A stretch of DNA of 27,832 nt from positions 1 through 27,832 of IMG/VR virus record IMGVR_UViG_3300042868_006028, one strand, 5' to 3'. The notes beneath the pieces are model-generated. The model saw nothing but the letters and a program-made list of their open reading frames with translations. It was not told the DNA's origin and did not search any database. The first letter of the stretch is position 1. Each line of letters begins with the position of its first letter. The translations under genes were made by a program, and so were the position numbers. This document shows positions 8,310-15,298 of this stretch, one piece after another. Source of the stretch: a virus.

Positions 8310-9343
8310 TAAATAACTGAATTAATAACATCAAATGCAAACTCAAATTCTAAACTGTAATTTATTTGTTTCGTGTTTATATGCTTAAACAACTCCGTGC
8401 TTTTAGTATTAATCTTTGCAGGTTTATCGTCAATTAAAATTCGTTCGCTTAACATTATTTGTTTTAAAACTTCCTTCCAAGTTTCGTAAACCCAACCTGT
8501 ATTTACCTTAACACTTTTTTTGCCGTTAGCGTTAAATACTTTTCTTTGTCCTTCCTTTACGTTGTAACTAAAACTATTTGTTTGCATTAAATTGTACTCC
8601 GTGTTTTCAACGCTAAAATTGTCGTTACTTGCCTTAAAGAAAAATTCTCTTTGCCAAGCTCCATACTTGTTTACAAAGTCAATTATAACAGGTGTATATT
8701 TACATTCTTCTTGTGGGTAAAAATACCAAGTTGCTTGTACTGCTGAAGCTCCGTTTAAAATCTCAACTTTGTTTCCTACTGCTACGTTTGCAGTTCGAAC
8801 TCGTGGTATGTCAAATGTCGAACTTGCTACTGCTAAACTTGTAATTACAGGTGTTGTTGCAAAACTTGTGTAACGTGCTGTAAAACTCGCTCCTGTTGTT
8901 ACTCGTATTTTTCCTGCGTCTGAAGTTGGGTTGTAGTAATAATTTCCTGCGTCAAGTCCGTAATCTAAATTGTCAAAGTTAAATCCTTGTTCGTAATATG
9001 AATAACCGTCAAATGCTATGTAATCAATTGTATTTAAAAGAGTATAAGTCAAACCTACTAACTTATAACGTTTAACCCTTACGTTTACTCGTTCATTTGT
9101 TGGGTTTGTTGCTGCAGCGTTTCCACCTGCTGAACAACTTGTAAATCTTATGTATTCACGAATGTATGGTGATATGTCGTAAAGTGTTTCAACGTTGTTT
9201 GACGCTGGTATTAATTTACTCAACGTGTATTGTGGACTTCCTAAAAAAGAACCATTTGCTAAAAACAATTCTAATTTAGAACCGTTTTGCCCTGTTTCTG
9301 CAATCCTAATTAAATACGGTGAACGTGCAAATATATTAGCCAT
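8309..9343 (-). CDS. Minor tail protein, probable distal tail component
   Basis: 344 aa, beginning MANIFARSPYLIRI, an opening I recall from tail proteins of Bacteroidota phages. It is beta-rich throughout with few Cys. It lies between the HK97 gp10-like gene and the 811-aa baseplate candidate, with TAATG overlaps on both sides, so all three are probably translated together. A distal tail or baseplate wedge role is inferred from position. No enzymatic motif is seen. Confidence 0.6.
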   Translation of the reverse strand: MANIFARSPYLIRIAETGQNGSKLELFLANGSFLGSPQYTLSKLIPASNNVETLYDISPYIREYIRFTSCSAGGNAAATNPTNERVNVRVKRYKLVGLTYTLLNTIDYIAFDGYSYYEQGFNFDNLDYGLDAGNYYYNPTSDAGKIRVTTGASFTARYTSFATTPVITSLAVASSTFDIPRVRTANVAVGNKVEILNGASAVQATWYFYPQEECKYTPVIIDFVNKYGAWQREFFFKASNDNFSVENTEYNLMQTNSFSYNVKEGQRKVFNANGKKSVKVNTGWVYETWKEVLKQIMLSERILIDDKPAKINTKSTELFKHINTKQINYSLEFEFAFDVINSVI

Positions 9344-9891
9344 TATTTCTTTTCGTTTTTAAATTGTGTTTGTTTAAATAAATTCATTGCATCCAACCCA
9401 AACTTTTCAATAAGTTCATCCGGCAATCTTTTAAATGCAACTTCAAATGGTTTGGTAAAAAATAAACTCGGTTTTATTCCCTGTGCAAATATTCTTTTCT
9501 GTAACCAAAAACCCAAAGTCTTATAACCACCTTTTGCAAATGTTCCGTCTGCATTTCTAAATCTTATATTCTTTTTTTGCGCCCATTTACTCAAAGGTTC
9601 AACAGGTGGCATTTTACTTTTAAAACTAAACGGACTATTCGGAGCTTTTTGTTTTCCGTTTTTTACTAAACTTGGTTTTGCGCCCTTAACTCCTTTGTCT
9701 TGAAATTGCCCGTATTGGTTCATTTCAAACTCTATACTCAACGAATTAGGCATTGCCTTAACATTTCCTTTTAAACTTTCGTAAAGTCCTTTAGAAACGT
9801 TCTTTTGACTTCGTGTTAAATTTGAACGTGCTTCTTTAATAACGTAATCACGAAACCTTTCAAGTTCTTTTTGTACTTCGCTTTGTTTCAT
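9343..9891 (-). CDS. HK97 gp10-like or neck/tail completion protein
   Basis: 182 aa, basic. It has an N-terminal helix (KELERFRDYVIKEARSN), then a central EFEMNQYGQFQDKGVKG segment and a C-terminal helical region (KPFEVAFKRLPDELIEKFG). The short beta strand leading into YGQFQDKGVKG is a hallmark of HK97 gp10-type tail completion proteins. It precedes the minor tail genes and follows the tail terminator candidate by one base, as in many siphovirus clusters. The assignment is by pattern and context. Confidence 0.55.
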   Translation of the reverse strand: MKQSEVQKELERFRDYVIKEARSNLTRSQKNVSKGLYESLKGNVKAMPNSLSIEFEMNQYGQFQDKGVKGAKPSLVKNGKQKAPNSPFSFKSKMPPVEPLSKWAQKKNIRFRNADGTFAKGGYKTLGFWLQKRIFAQGIKPSLFFTKPFEVAFKRLPDELIEKFGLDAMNLFKQTQFKNEKK

Positions 9892-9892
9892 C

Positions 9893-10348
9893 TTAACAAA
9901 TAGTCATTTCGTTCGGTGTTACTACGTCAAAAGTCATTGTCCAACCTGCCATATAATTTTCAAAGCGTTCTGTAAATGGTTCTAAATTTGCAGTTCCTTC
10001 AACCATAAATAAATCGTATGCTAAACTTCCGTGTTTTATTATTTCATACGCCCTATTTAATACTGCGTGTTGTGTATTGAGTACGTCAATTTCGTTGTCG
10101 TTACCTAAAAATATATCAGTAGTTGCGTTCTTTGACAAGTCTACAACATCCATAGCTATTAAACTAATATTCCAAGTTGTTGTGCGTTCGTCTAACGTGC
10201 AGTTATTAACCATTATATGTAATAAAGGAAATATTGTTTGTTTGCTTAAATCAACTTTAAATATGTCGCCTTGTGTTACCGTGTTAACAATAACGTCTGC
10301 GTCAAAGTGTGTTTTTAATTTGTCTAATAATTCGTAATATCCTGTCAT
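9893..10348 (-). CDS. Probable tail terminator protein
   Basis: 151 aa alpha/beta protein starting MTGYYELLDKLKTHF, with a central EIDVLNTQHAVLNRAYEII helix and a C-terminal EPFTERFENYMAGWTMTF strand pair. This helix-sheet layout and length fit tail terminator or tube-joining proteins of siphoviruses. Its ATG overlaps the stop of the -1 frame of the tail chaperone region (ATGA at 10345-10348), tying its translation to that frame. Function is inferred from layout and position. Confidence 0.55.
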   Translation of the reverse strand: MTGYYELLDKLKTHFDADVIVNTVTQGDIFKVDLSKQTIFPLLHIMVNNCTLDERTTTWNISLIAMDVVDLSKNATTDIFLGNDNEIDVLNTQHAVLNRAYEIIKHGSLAYDLFMVEGTANLEPFTERFENYMAGWTMTFDVVTPNEMTIC

Positions 10349-10617
10349 CTTTTTAGTTTATTTAATTGGCGTTGTTCAATTTCTTGCTTTTGCTTTTCGA
10401 AGGTAAGATAGGTGAGACATTGAGTAAGTCTATATCCGGTGACTGTGTCAAATCTTGTAACGTCTCCTTGAGCGAGTGCATAAATTGATTGATACCAACC
10501 CCATTGTTTTCCAAATTGAGCTTCTTCGCTAAACTCGTTTCCGTCTTCTTGTTCGTCTTTATCTGCCGTTCCAAATAAGTAAGCGTAGCTGTCAATAATT
10601 CGCTTCCTAAATTCCAA
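10345..10617 (-). CDS. -1 frame extension of the tail assembly chaperone (T-like domain)
   Basis: A 90-codon open frame whose first codon is TTG at 10617. No credible independent start exists. It begins exactly where a -1 slip on the T run would enter, so the likely product is a 253-aa fusion (163 codons from the 11105 frame plus 90 here). The frame reads like real protein: WGWYQSIYALAQGDVTRF, then LTQCLTYLTFEKQKQEIEQR. Its stop forms ATGA with the next gene. In lambda, the G-T fusion made this way binds the tape measure and tube proteins during tail assembly. A sequencing error in the homopolymer is the main alternative. Confidence 0.7.
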   Translation of the reverse strand: MEFRKRIIDSYAYLFGTADKDEQEDGNEFSEEAQFGKQWGWYQSIYALAQGDVTRFDTVTGYRLTQCLTYLTFEKQKQEIEQRQLNKLKR

Positions 10618-11105
10618 AAAAAAACACTTGAACTAATCGCTATGTCAACAGGCGTAAACTTCATTAACTCGTGCATTTCTTCCATTGGTGTATAATCAAC
10701 TATCTCATATTTATCTTTGAACTTCATTTTAATAGGTCGGTACATTACAGCCATTGCTTTATGGTAGTCTTCCCACTTTAACAAATTGTTTTCCAAGTCT
10801 ACGTATTCGCCAAAACTTATTTCTTCAAGGTTTGTAATAAATCCAAATTCTTGTGTGCCTATTTTAAACGTTGGTTGAAACTTTGGTTTTTCGCTAAACA
10901 ACTTTGTGAAGTGTGTTATTAATTCGTTTAAACTTGTTAGCTTCATTTTTACAATATCCTTCAATTCTATACCGCAAAATATTTGAACCATTTTTTGTGC
11001 AATAAATTCTTCGTCGTTGCTTCCTTGCTGAACCTTTAAAAATTCTTGGTAGCTTTTTAATGTTATTTCACTTAAAGTTGTTGGTACGTTTATTTCTAAC
11101 TTCAT
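10362..11105 (-). CDS. Tail assembly chaperone, zero-frame product (G-like)
   Basis: 247 aa. It starts MKLEINVPTTLSEITLK, a beta-strand opening common to phage tail chaperones. Helical parts follow (SYQEFLKVQQG, SLNELITHFTKLF), as does the TPMEEMHELMKFTPVDIAI segment. The last 84 codons lie on top of the -1 frame described at 10345. They still look protein-like, with SELLTATLTYLERQIK and INQFMHSLKETLQDL, so both frames may be used. Role by analogy: soluble chaperone for tape measure and tube. It lies several genes upstream of the tape measure rather than directly beside it. Confidence 0.7.
   Translation of the reverse strand: MKLEINVPTTLSEITLKSYQEFLKVQQGSNDEEFIAQKMVQIFCGIELKDIVKMKLTSLNELITHFTKLFSEKPKFQPTFKIGTQEFGFITNLEEISFGEYVDLENNLLKWEDYHKAMAVMYRPIKMKFKDKYEIVDYTPMEEMHELMKFTPVDIAISSSVFFWNLGSELLTATLTYLERQIKTNKKTETSLAKKLNLENNGVGINQFMHSLKETLQDLTQSPDIDLLNVSPILPSKSKSKKLNNAN
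10617..10623 (-). promoter_or_regulatory. Slippery heptamer for -1 ribosomal frameshifting
   Basis: The minus strand carries nine T in a row (10616-10624) in the context GTT TTT TTT TGG. T TTT TTT in the zero frame fits the X XXY YYZ rule, and a -1 slip moves the ribosome exactly into the open 90-codon frame. No strong downstream hairpin was worked out. This is a decision site for the G/GT pair. Confidence 0.7.
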
Positions 11106-11115
11106 ATCTTAATAA

Positions 11116-11280
11116 TTAATTATTCGTGTTTTTGTTGTGTTCGTTTTTTTGTATGTAATCGTAAGCGTGTTTTAACATATTAATATCTCTAATGTCTCGT
11201 AAATAAATACGAACCTTTACACCTTTTTTTTGGTAAATGTATATTTGTACCGCCTGCATCATTACTTCTAAATCGTTCAT
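11116..11280 (-). CDS. Small protein after the large terminase (54 aa)
   Basis: ATG at 11280 overlaps the terminase stop (ATGA); TAA at 11116. The sequence starts MNDLEVMMQAVQIYIYQKKG and ends with a basic, Asn-rich tail. One amphipathic helix and a short strand are predicted; no known motif. Tight coupling to the terminase and spacing of 10 nt to the chaperone gene support a real gene in the late operon. Function unknown. Confidence 0.65.
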   Translation of the reverse strand: MNDLEVMMQAVQIYIYQKKGVKVRIYLRDIRDINMLKHAYDYIQKNEHNKNTNN

Positions 11281-12482
11281 CGTATAAAATATAAACCTTT
11301 TGTTGGATTGTCTAATTGATATGCTACTGCGTAACGCAATGCATCAATGGCGTGATTATGCGCATCTTGTGGTGTTTTTGACTTTTTTTCCAACCAACAA
11401 TAGTTGTTTAGTTCTTTGATTAAATCTATACTGTCTTCTGTAATTACAAGGTCGTAATCCTGTAGTAAACTTATTCCGTAAATTACAGAGTCTGCTCCTT
11501 TAATTGTCGGAACTACATTATTACCTAAAGCATTCAATTCGCTTATTAATCTTGGTTCTGAATTGTCACCTACTATTAAATCTTTACTTGCAAAGTCTGA
11601 ATTTAACCTTGCTATTTGGCTTGTGGTTAGCGCCTGTTTATAGTACAGTAACTTAACGTAAATGATTTTGTTTGCTTTGTCTATGTTTGTCTTGACTAAC
11701 GTTGTAGGGTCTGCACTAAATCCGTAGTCTTGTCCGTATACACTTACTCCAACTTCTTTAAATTCTCCTATCTTCCAATTGGTAAATATAACTCCTTCAG
11801 CTTTGTCTAACCAACCACCAAGTATTGTGTGTTTGTACTTTTCAGGTCTTCGTTCTTTTATGTATTCAACTTGTTTTAAAAAAGACTCGGATAGGTTTTC
11901 GATGTTATCCAAGTACGTTGTGTGTATGTAAGTGGTATCGTTTTTTATTACTGTTGTGCCTTGTTCTATTCCTTTACTTTCAAAGAACTTGTCGTATATG
12001 AAATGTTCTTTTGTTGTTGGATTAAGAATAAGAATAACACGGTTTTGTTTTGTCTTGTGCCTTATGGATAAATCTATTTTATCGAAAGTGTCTTCGTCTG
12101 TAAGTTCTTCGGCTTCGTCAAGTACCCAAGTAGTAACACCTTGTAAAGATTTTAAGTTTGCCGTTTGTGTTCCAGAACTTGTCTTTATTCCTTTAAATAT
12201 TATTTTGCTTCCTGTTTGTAAGTTTATTATTTCGTCTTTTGTTACGACAAATTGGTCTTGCATTTGCATCAACTCAATCTTTTCTATAAATTCTGGAATG
12301 ATTGAAATGGATGCTGAAACTAAAGTGTAACGTGTAAACAAAACAACGTGTCCGCTTTCCTTTGTAAGTAAAAGTAAGAACGTTGTAACGCTGTAAGACT
12401 TGGACGAACCACGACCACCGGTTACAATAAAGTAACGTGAAGGACTTCCTAAATAATTAAACTTCTGGTTTATAACTATCAA
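11277..12482 (-). CDS. terL: Large terminase subunit
   Basis: 401 aa DNA-packaging motor. The ATPase domain has Walker A at 22-30 (GGRGSSKSY) and Walker B at 120-125 (VLDEAE). The RNase H-like nuclease domain carries the three expected acidic positions: Asp252 in YGQDYGFSADP, Asp306 in IVGDNSEP and Asp380 in HNHAIDALRY. This layout fits the PBSX/Terminase_3 group. It overlaps the small terminase gene by 26 nt. The enzyme cuts concatemeric DNA and pumps it into the prohead. Length is normal for a compact family member and both active sites appear intact. Confidence 0.95.
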   Translation of the reverse strand: MIVINQKFNYLGSPSRYFIVTGGRGSSKSYSVTTFLLLLTKESGHVVLFTRYTLVSASISIIPEFIEKIELMQMQDQFVVTKDEIINLQTGSKIIFKGIKTSSGTQTANLKSLQGVTTWVLDEAEELTDEDTFDKIDLSIRHKTKQNRVILILNPTTKEHFIYDKFFESKGIEQGTTVIKNDTTYIHTTYLDNIENLSESFLKQVEYIKERRPEKYKHTILGGWLDKAEGVIFTNWKIGEFKEVGVSVYGQDYGFSADPTTLVKTNIDKANKIIYVKLLYYKQALTTSQIARLNSDFASKDLIVGDNSEPRLISELNALGNNVVPTIKGADSVIYGISLLQDYDLVITEDSIDLIKELNNYCWLEKKSKTPQDAHNHAIDALRYAVAYQLDNPTKGLYFIR

Positions 12483-12801
12483 TTCGGAATAGGTCTTTTA
12501 CATCAAAGTCTGAAACACTTAAGTTAGTATCGGTTGTTTGTTTAGGTTGTCCAAATGCGCTATCCATAACCGCTTTGTAAGCATTAACATCGCCTTTACT
12601 TGCTTTGGTTAACATCGCTAAAGTAATTACTTCTTCTTGGCTTAATTCTTCAACTTCGCCTGTGAGTCCGTTTTTTTGTTTGGTTATTAAGTCAAGATAT
12701 TGCCTTGCAACTGTAGCTCGGTTCTTACTTCCTTTTGGTCTTCCGTTTGGATTTCTTACTTCGCCTTTTGTTGCAGGTTTTAAATTTTCATCGTTAGCCA
12801 T
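12457..12801 (-). CDS. terS: Small terminase subunit
   Basis: 114 aa. The N-terminus carries a basic GRPKGSKNRAT segment resembling an AT-hook, seen in small terminases of Bacteroidota phages and in DUF5681-type proteins. It is followed by helices (VARQYLDLITKQKNG, EEVITLAMLTKASKGD, VNAYKAVMDSAFGQP) suited to oligomerisation. It lies directly upstream of the large terminase and overlaps it. Role: recognition of packaging-site DNA and regulation of the motor. Identification combines sequence pattern with position. Confidence 0.8.
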   Translation of the reverse strand: MANDENLKPATKGEVRNPNGRPKGSKNRATVARQYLDLITKQKNGLTGEVEELSQEEVITLAMLTKASKGDVNAYKAVMDSAFGQPKQTTDTNLSVSDFDVKDLFRIDSYKPEV

Positions 12802-12807
12802 TTCTTC

Positions 12808-12963
12808 TTATTTTTCTCTTATTACTTTGTTAATTTCATTCTGCGTTTTCCTTCTTAAATTTCTTAAAGGTTGTGTAATTTCTAAATGTTTAATATTGGT
12901 TACTATCCATTCTTTGTTTGCTCCTTTTTTATTTAAGTATTCTATTGCTTCAGTCAACCGCAT
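12808..12963 (-). CDS. Small basic protein upstream of the small terminase (51 aa)
   Basis: ATG at 12963 lies 14 nt inside the end of the upstream Cys-containing gene; TAA at 12808 is 7 nt before the terminase small subunit start. The peptide (begins MRLTEAIEYLNKKG, ends NEINKVIREK) is helical and basic, with LRNLRRKTQ near the end. A short DNA-binding or packaging accessory is possible. No homologue recognised. Confidence 0.65.
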   Translation of the reverse strand: MRLTEAIEYLNKKGANKEWIVTNIKHLEITQPLRNLRRKTQNEINKVIREK

Positions 12964-13342
12964 TTTCTTCTGTTGTTACTTCTTCTATTTGTTCTGGACT
13001 GTACTCGTTGTAAATTACTCTTAACTTACTTACTAAATCACGAAGACAACTTGAACAAGTGCTAAAGGTTAATTTTTGGTTTAGTACTCTGTTATTTATT
13101 GCAATTAGACTTGTTTGTTCATCGCTTGTTAGTGTGTTCGTGTTTTGCTTAAAATAAGCGTCTAACGTGTTGAACTCGTCTTCTGTTAAACACAACGGTT
13201 TTGCATACGGAAATAGTTTATTTAACTTTTCTTTACGTTCGTCGCATCCGCAGTCTTCACCTGCAATAAATTTAACAAGTTTATCAATTCCTGTTGCTTC
13301 TGTAATCTTTGCGATTGTATCGCCTAATCCTTTACTTTTCAT
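12950..13342 (-). CDS. Conserved phage protein with two Cys pairs, unknown function
   Basis: 130 aa. It starts MKSKGLGDTIAKITEATGID and contains CGCDERKEKLNKLFPY (Cys31, Cys33) and STCSSC (Cys96, Cys99). The two pairs could bind one zinc ion. The KGLGDTI...CGCDERKEKLN combination is one I recall next to terminase genes of Bacteroidota phages, but no function is known to me. It overlaps the sigma-like gene start-to-stop by ATGA. A packaging or late-transcription accessory is a guess from position. Confidence 0.7.
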   Translation of the reverse strand: MKSKGLGDTIAKITEATGIDKLVKFIAGEDCGCDERKEKLNKLFPYAKPLCLTEDEFNTLDAYFKQNTNTLTSDEQTSLIAINNRVLNQKLTFSTCSSCLRDLVSKLRVIYNEYSPEQIEEVTTEENAVD

Positions 13343-13878
13343 TTTTTCTTTTTTATTAGTTCGTAATCTTTATTTATAAAATCTTGGTAGTCTTCACCTA
13401 CGTTATTTTTAATTCGTTTTTTACAAGTCTTAACCGTGTTAAATATACTTGTTACACTTATGTTTGTTTCACTACTTATTTGTCGTAAACTTTTATTCGT
13501 GTTTTTGTACAGTTCAAATAATTGTTTGTCGTACCAATGCCAGCTTTCACATTCTAAATCTACATTATTCAGCAAGTCGTTGTAAGCTTCGTTTTCTTCG
13601 GTGTTGTTTTCTTCTGCTAAATTGTAAACATCGTCTAAAGGTATAAATTTAATTTTGTTGTTTTTGTTCACGTGCTGAAGGAAAGTATTTTTTAAAGCTA
13701 ACCACATATAACCCTTGCTTATGTTTCCGTCTTTAAATAGTTTTTCTTCGCTGCTCCACTTCATTAACATTATGTACGTTTCTTGTACTATGTCTTCGGC
13801 AAAGAAATATTCGCCAAATTGATTAACCATTTTAACCCATTCGTTATGATGCTTCGCAACTTTAGTTAACCATTCCAA
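13339..13878 (-). CDS. Sigma-70/ECF-like RNA polymerase sigma factor
   Basis: 179 aa. Residues about 27-65 match sigma region 2 (AEDIVQETYIMLMKW, then GYMWLALKNTF). About 115-157 match the region 4 helix-turn-helix (WYDKQLFELYKNTNKSLRQI, ISVTSIFNTVKTCKKRIK). The start is a TTG at 13878: the in-frame codon two upstream is a stop and the first ATG would remove part of the conserved N-terminus. It opens the late operon just before the terminases, so it probably redirects host polymerase to late phage promoters. No late promoter consensus distinct from TAnnTTTG could be defined by eye. Confidence 0.75.
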   Translation of the reverse strand: MEWLTKVAKHHNEWVKMVNQFGEYFFAEDIVQETYIMLMKWSSEEKLFKDGNISKGYMWLALKNTFLQHVNKNNKIKFIPLDDVYNLAEENNTEENEAYNDLLNNVDLECESWHWYDKQLFELYKNTNKSLRQISSETNISVTSIFNTVKTCKKRIKNNVGEDYQDFINKDYELIKKKK

Positions 13879-13901
13879 TTTTTAATTGTTTAGATATTAA
13901 G

Positions 13902-13933
13902 CAAATGTATGATTAATTTTTCAACAATAACAA
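13902..13933 (-). promoter_or_regulatory. Promoter of the sigma/late operon
   Basis: The minus strand carries TACATTTGC (-7 box TACATTTG at 13902-13909), matching the TANATTTGC box of the other promoters here. The -33 region is weak: a TTG is found 21 nt upstream, not 19. It lies 24 nt before the TTG start of the sigma-like gene and downstream of a strong terminator, so it should start a new transcript. Confidence 0.6.
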
Positions 13934-13965
13934 AACGAATTTATTAACAATTAGTTGTGTAGAAC

Positions 13966-13994
13966 AAAAAAAGCGCAAACAATTAAGTCTGCGC
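13966..13994 (-). terminator. Intrinsic terminator ending the recombination operon
   Basis: On the minus strand GCGCA (13990-13994) pairs with TGCGC (13973-13977) around a 12-nt loop and is followed by seven T (13966-13972). It lies 22 nt after the stop of the 63-aa gene at 14017 and before the sigma promoter, so it divides early/middle from late transcription. Confidence 0.75.
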
Positions 13995-14016
13995 CTACGT
14001 TTTTAATCTAAAAATT

Positions 14017-14208
14017 TTATTTGTTTACGAAGTAATCTATTTTTTTAAGCGTTGAAAGTGAAACGTCTTTGCCTTCTAAAAAATTAGTAAGCTGGAAAAA
14101 GTGGAATTTATTTCCTTTGTCTTGTATTTCTTTTACTATGCTGTTTCGTGTTTTTAACCTTAAAATGTTTTTTACTTCAGTTCTTAATTGCTCGTCTTGT
14201 ATGTACAT
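14017..14208 (-). CDS. Small helix-turn-helix-like protein (63 aa)
   Basis: The start chosen is ATG 14208, one base after the upstream stop; a longer form from ATG 14235 would overlap the upstream gene by 26 nt. The sequence is helical and basic, with FHFFQLTNFLEGKDVSLSTL followed by KKIDYFV. A Cro/C1-type HTH often ends in an FLxGKDVSLxTLxKI-like segment, so DNA binding is suspected. It is the last gene before the terminator at 13966. A role in switching to late genes is possible but unproven. Confidence 0.65.
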   Translation of the reverse strand: MYIQDEQLRTEVKNILRLKTRNSIVKEIQDKGNKFHFFQLTNFLEGKDVSLSTLKKIDYFVNK

Positions 14209-14209
14209 A

Positions 14210-14470
14210 TCAAAACGGTAAATCGTCATTCGCATCTAAATTAACATAACTTGGTTGTTTTAAAGTTCCGTTAATTTGTGGCTCACCTTTTACAAATGGT
14301 TCACTAAATGAAGCCGACATAAACTTAACTCCTTTTGCTGAAGTCTTCAACCATAAAGCTACTTCCATATCCTTGCCGTTTACGTTTACCTTGCCTTTAT
14401 AGTCTGGGTGGTTTTCCGCTTTTTTGTTGTCGTTCTTAAAAATTGCACCTGTGTTGTTTCTTGTTTCCAT
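14210..14470 (-). CDS. DUF736-like protein with an SSB-type acidic C-terminal tip
   Basis: 86 aa. About residues 1-60 resemble small DUF736-type beta proteins (NTGAIFKNDNKK, PDYKGKVNVNGKDMEVALWL). The C-terminus ends NLDANDDLPF, close to the DDxPF tip through which bacterial SSB recruits partner enzymes. It lies in the recombination operon with ERF and YqaJ. A single-strand DNA binding or SSB-mimic role is inferred; DUF736 has no assigned function. Confidence 0.6.
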   Translation of the reverse strand: METRNNTGAIFKNDNKKAENHPDYKGKVNVNGKDMEVALWLKTSAKGVKFMSASFSEPFVKGEPQINGTLKQPSYVNLDANDDLPF

Positions 14471-14492
14471 TTTTTATTTGTTTAGTTTATAT

Positions 14493-14735
14493 TTAATTTA
14501 AAGTTATGCAATTTAAAGGTATGTTTTCCCATTCTTCTTGGTCTTCAGTTTCTGCGTTCCATTCGTAATTTTCTAACGGCTTTAAATCTATTGTTATATA
14601 AATTGGTTCGCTTTTTTCATAAAAATAAAAGTCTTCAATATTTACCTTTGTAACTATTCCAACAATTTCTTTAAATGGTAATTGCGCTTTTACAATTTTA
14701 CCTATTAATTTTTCTAAATTATCTTTCATTTTCAT
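14493..14735 (-). CDS. Hypothetical acidic protein (80 aa)
   Basis: Starts MKMKDNLEKLIGKIVKAQ; the second Met at 14729 is an alternative start. Beta-rich core (EIVGIVTKVNIEDFYFYEK, PIYITIDLKPL) with an acidic ETEDQEEWENIPLN tail. It begins 17 nt inside the end of the RHH-like gene. The fold suggests a small SH3-like barrel, but no family is recognised. Confidence 0.65.
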   Translation of the reverse strand: MKMKDNLEKLIGKIVKAQLPFKEIVGIVTKVNIEDFYFYEKSEPIYITIDLKPLENYEWNAETEDQEEWENIPLNCITLN

Positions 14736-14892
14736 AACTGTTTAATAAGCTTATAAAGTGAGTTCGCACAAATTCGCTTTTTGTAAGTTCGTGTTTATCA
14801 GCCATTTTATTAATAAGGTTAAATTGTTTTTCGGTTAATCTTACGATTAGTAATTTTGTTTTGTTAAATTTACTTTTATTTTTTGTTTCCAT
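14719..14892 (-). CDS. Ribbon-helix-helix-like small protein (57 aa)
   Basis: ATG at 14892, TAA at 14719. A basic N-terminus is followed by a strand (KTKLLIVRLTEKQF) and two helices (NLINKMADKHELTKSEFVR, then THFISLLNSY). The pattern of a strand with RLTE, then a helix, then LTKSEFVR is that of ribbon-helix-helix/MobC-type DNA-binding proteins. It could be a phage regulator acting on early promoters. Assigned by pattern. Confidence 0.65.
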   Translation of the reverse strand: METKNKSKFNKTKLLIVRLTEKQFNLINKMADKHELTKSEFVRTHFISLLNSYENER

Positions 14893-14904
14893 TTTTATTT
14901 GTTT

Positions 14905-15090
14905 TTAATTAATTATCATTACTAATCTGTTTGTTTCTATATTCCACGTAGCACCCATTTCTCTCATTTTAATTAAACTTTCAACGCTATCCCATTTTTT
15001 TTGTTTTACCAACTCATAAATCAACTCGTCCGTTAATTCTACTTCATCAATTCCGGCAAAAAAATTCATTATTTCCAAGTCTGTTTTCAT
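14905..15090 (-). CDS. Hypothetical acidic protein (61 aa)
   Basis: Starts MKTDLEIMNFFAGIDEVEL. Mostly helical with an acidic N-terminal half (ELTDELIYELVKQKK) and a short C-terminal strand. A TTCGTGTTT copy lies 20 nt upstream of the ATG. It is separated from the MazG-like gene by one base. No motif recognised. Confidence 0.65.
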   Translation of the reverse strand: MKTDLEIMNFFAGIDEVELTDELIYELVKQKKWDSVESLIKMREMGATWNIETNRLVMIIN

Positions 15091-15091
15091 A

Positions 15092-15298
15092 TTATTTAGA
15101 TTGTTTGTATTCGTGTTTTAGTCTCTCCAAGTAAAGAACAAAGTCCATTGCTTCTTCTTGTGCGTGTGTTAGCCATTCTAACGTGCTTAAATCGGTTCGT
15201 TCTAACGTTGTTTGGTATTTCTTTATTCCAGCTTCTGAACGTTCTTTGAATTTAGCCATTACGCTTAAAACGTTTTTGTCTTGTATTTGTATGTTCAT
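15092..15298 (-). CDS. MazG-like helical protein (68 aa)
   Basis: The preferred start is ATG 15298, which overlaps the stop of the 30-aa gene (ATGA); an in-frame TTG at 15307 is less likely. The sequence has SEAGIKKYQTTLERTDLS, then LEWLTHAQEEAMDFVLYLER. The EExxD arrangement within a helix following a KYxTTLxRxDL stretch is seen in small MazG/all-alpha NTP pyrophosphatase-like phage proteins. At 68 aa it is shorter than active enzymes, so it may be a reduced form or act as an oligomer. Confidence 0.6.
   Translation of the reverse strand: MNIQIQDKNVLSVMAKFKERSEAGIKKYQTTLERTDLSTLEWLTHAQEEAMDFVLYLERLKHEYKQSK

Noticed and set aside
14209-14235. Longer start (ATG 14235) of the helix-turn-helix-like gene
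   Set aside because: It overlaps the conserved end of the upstream gene by 26 nt; ATG 14208 begins right after the upstream stop.
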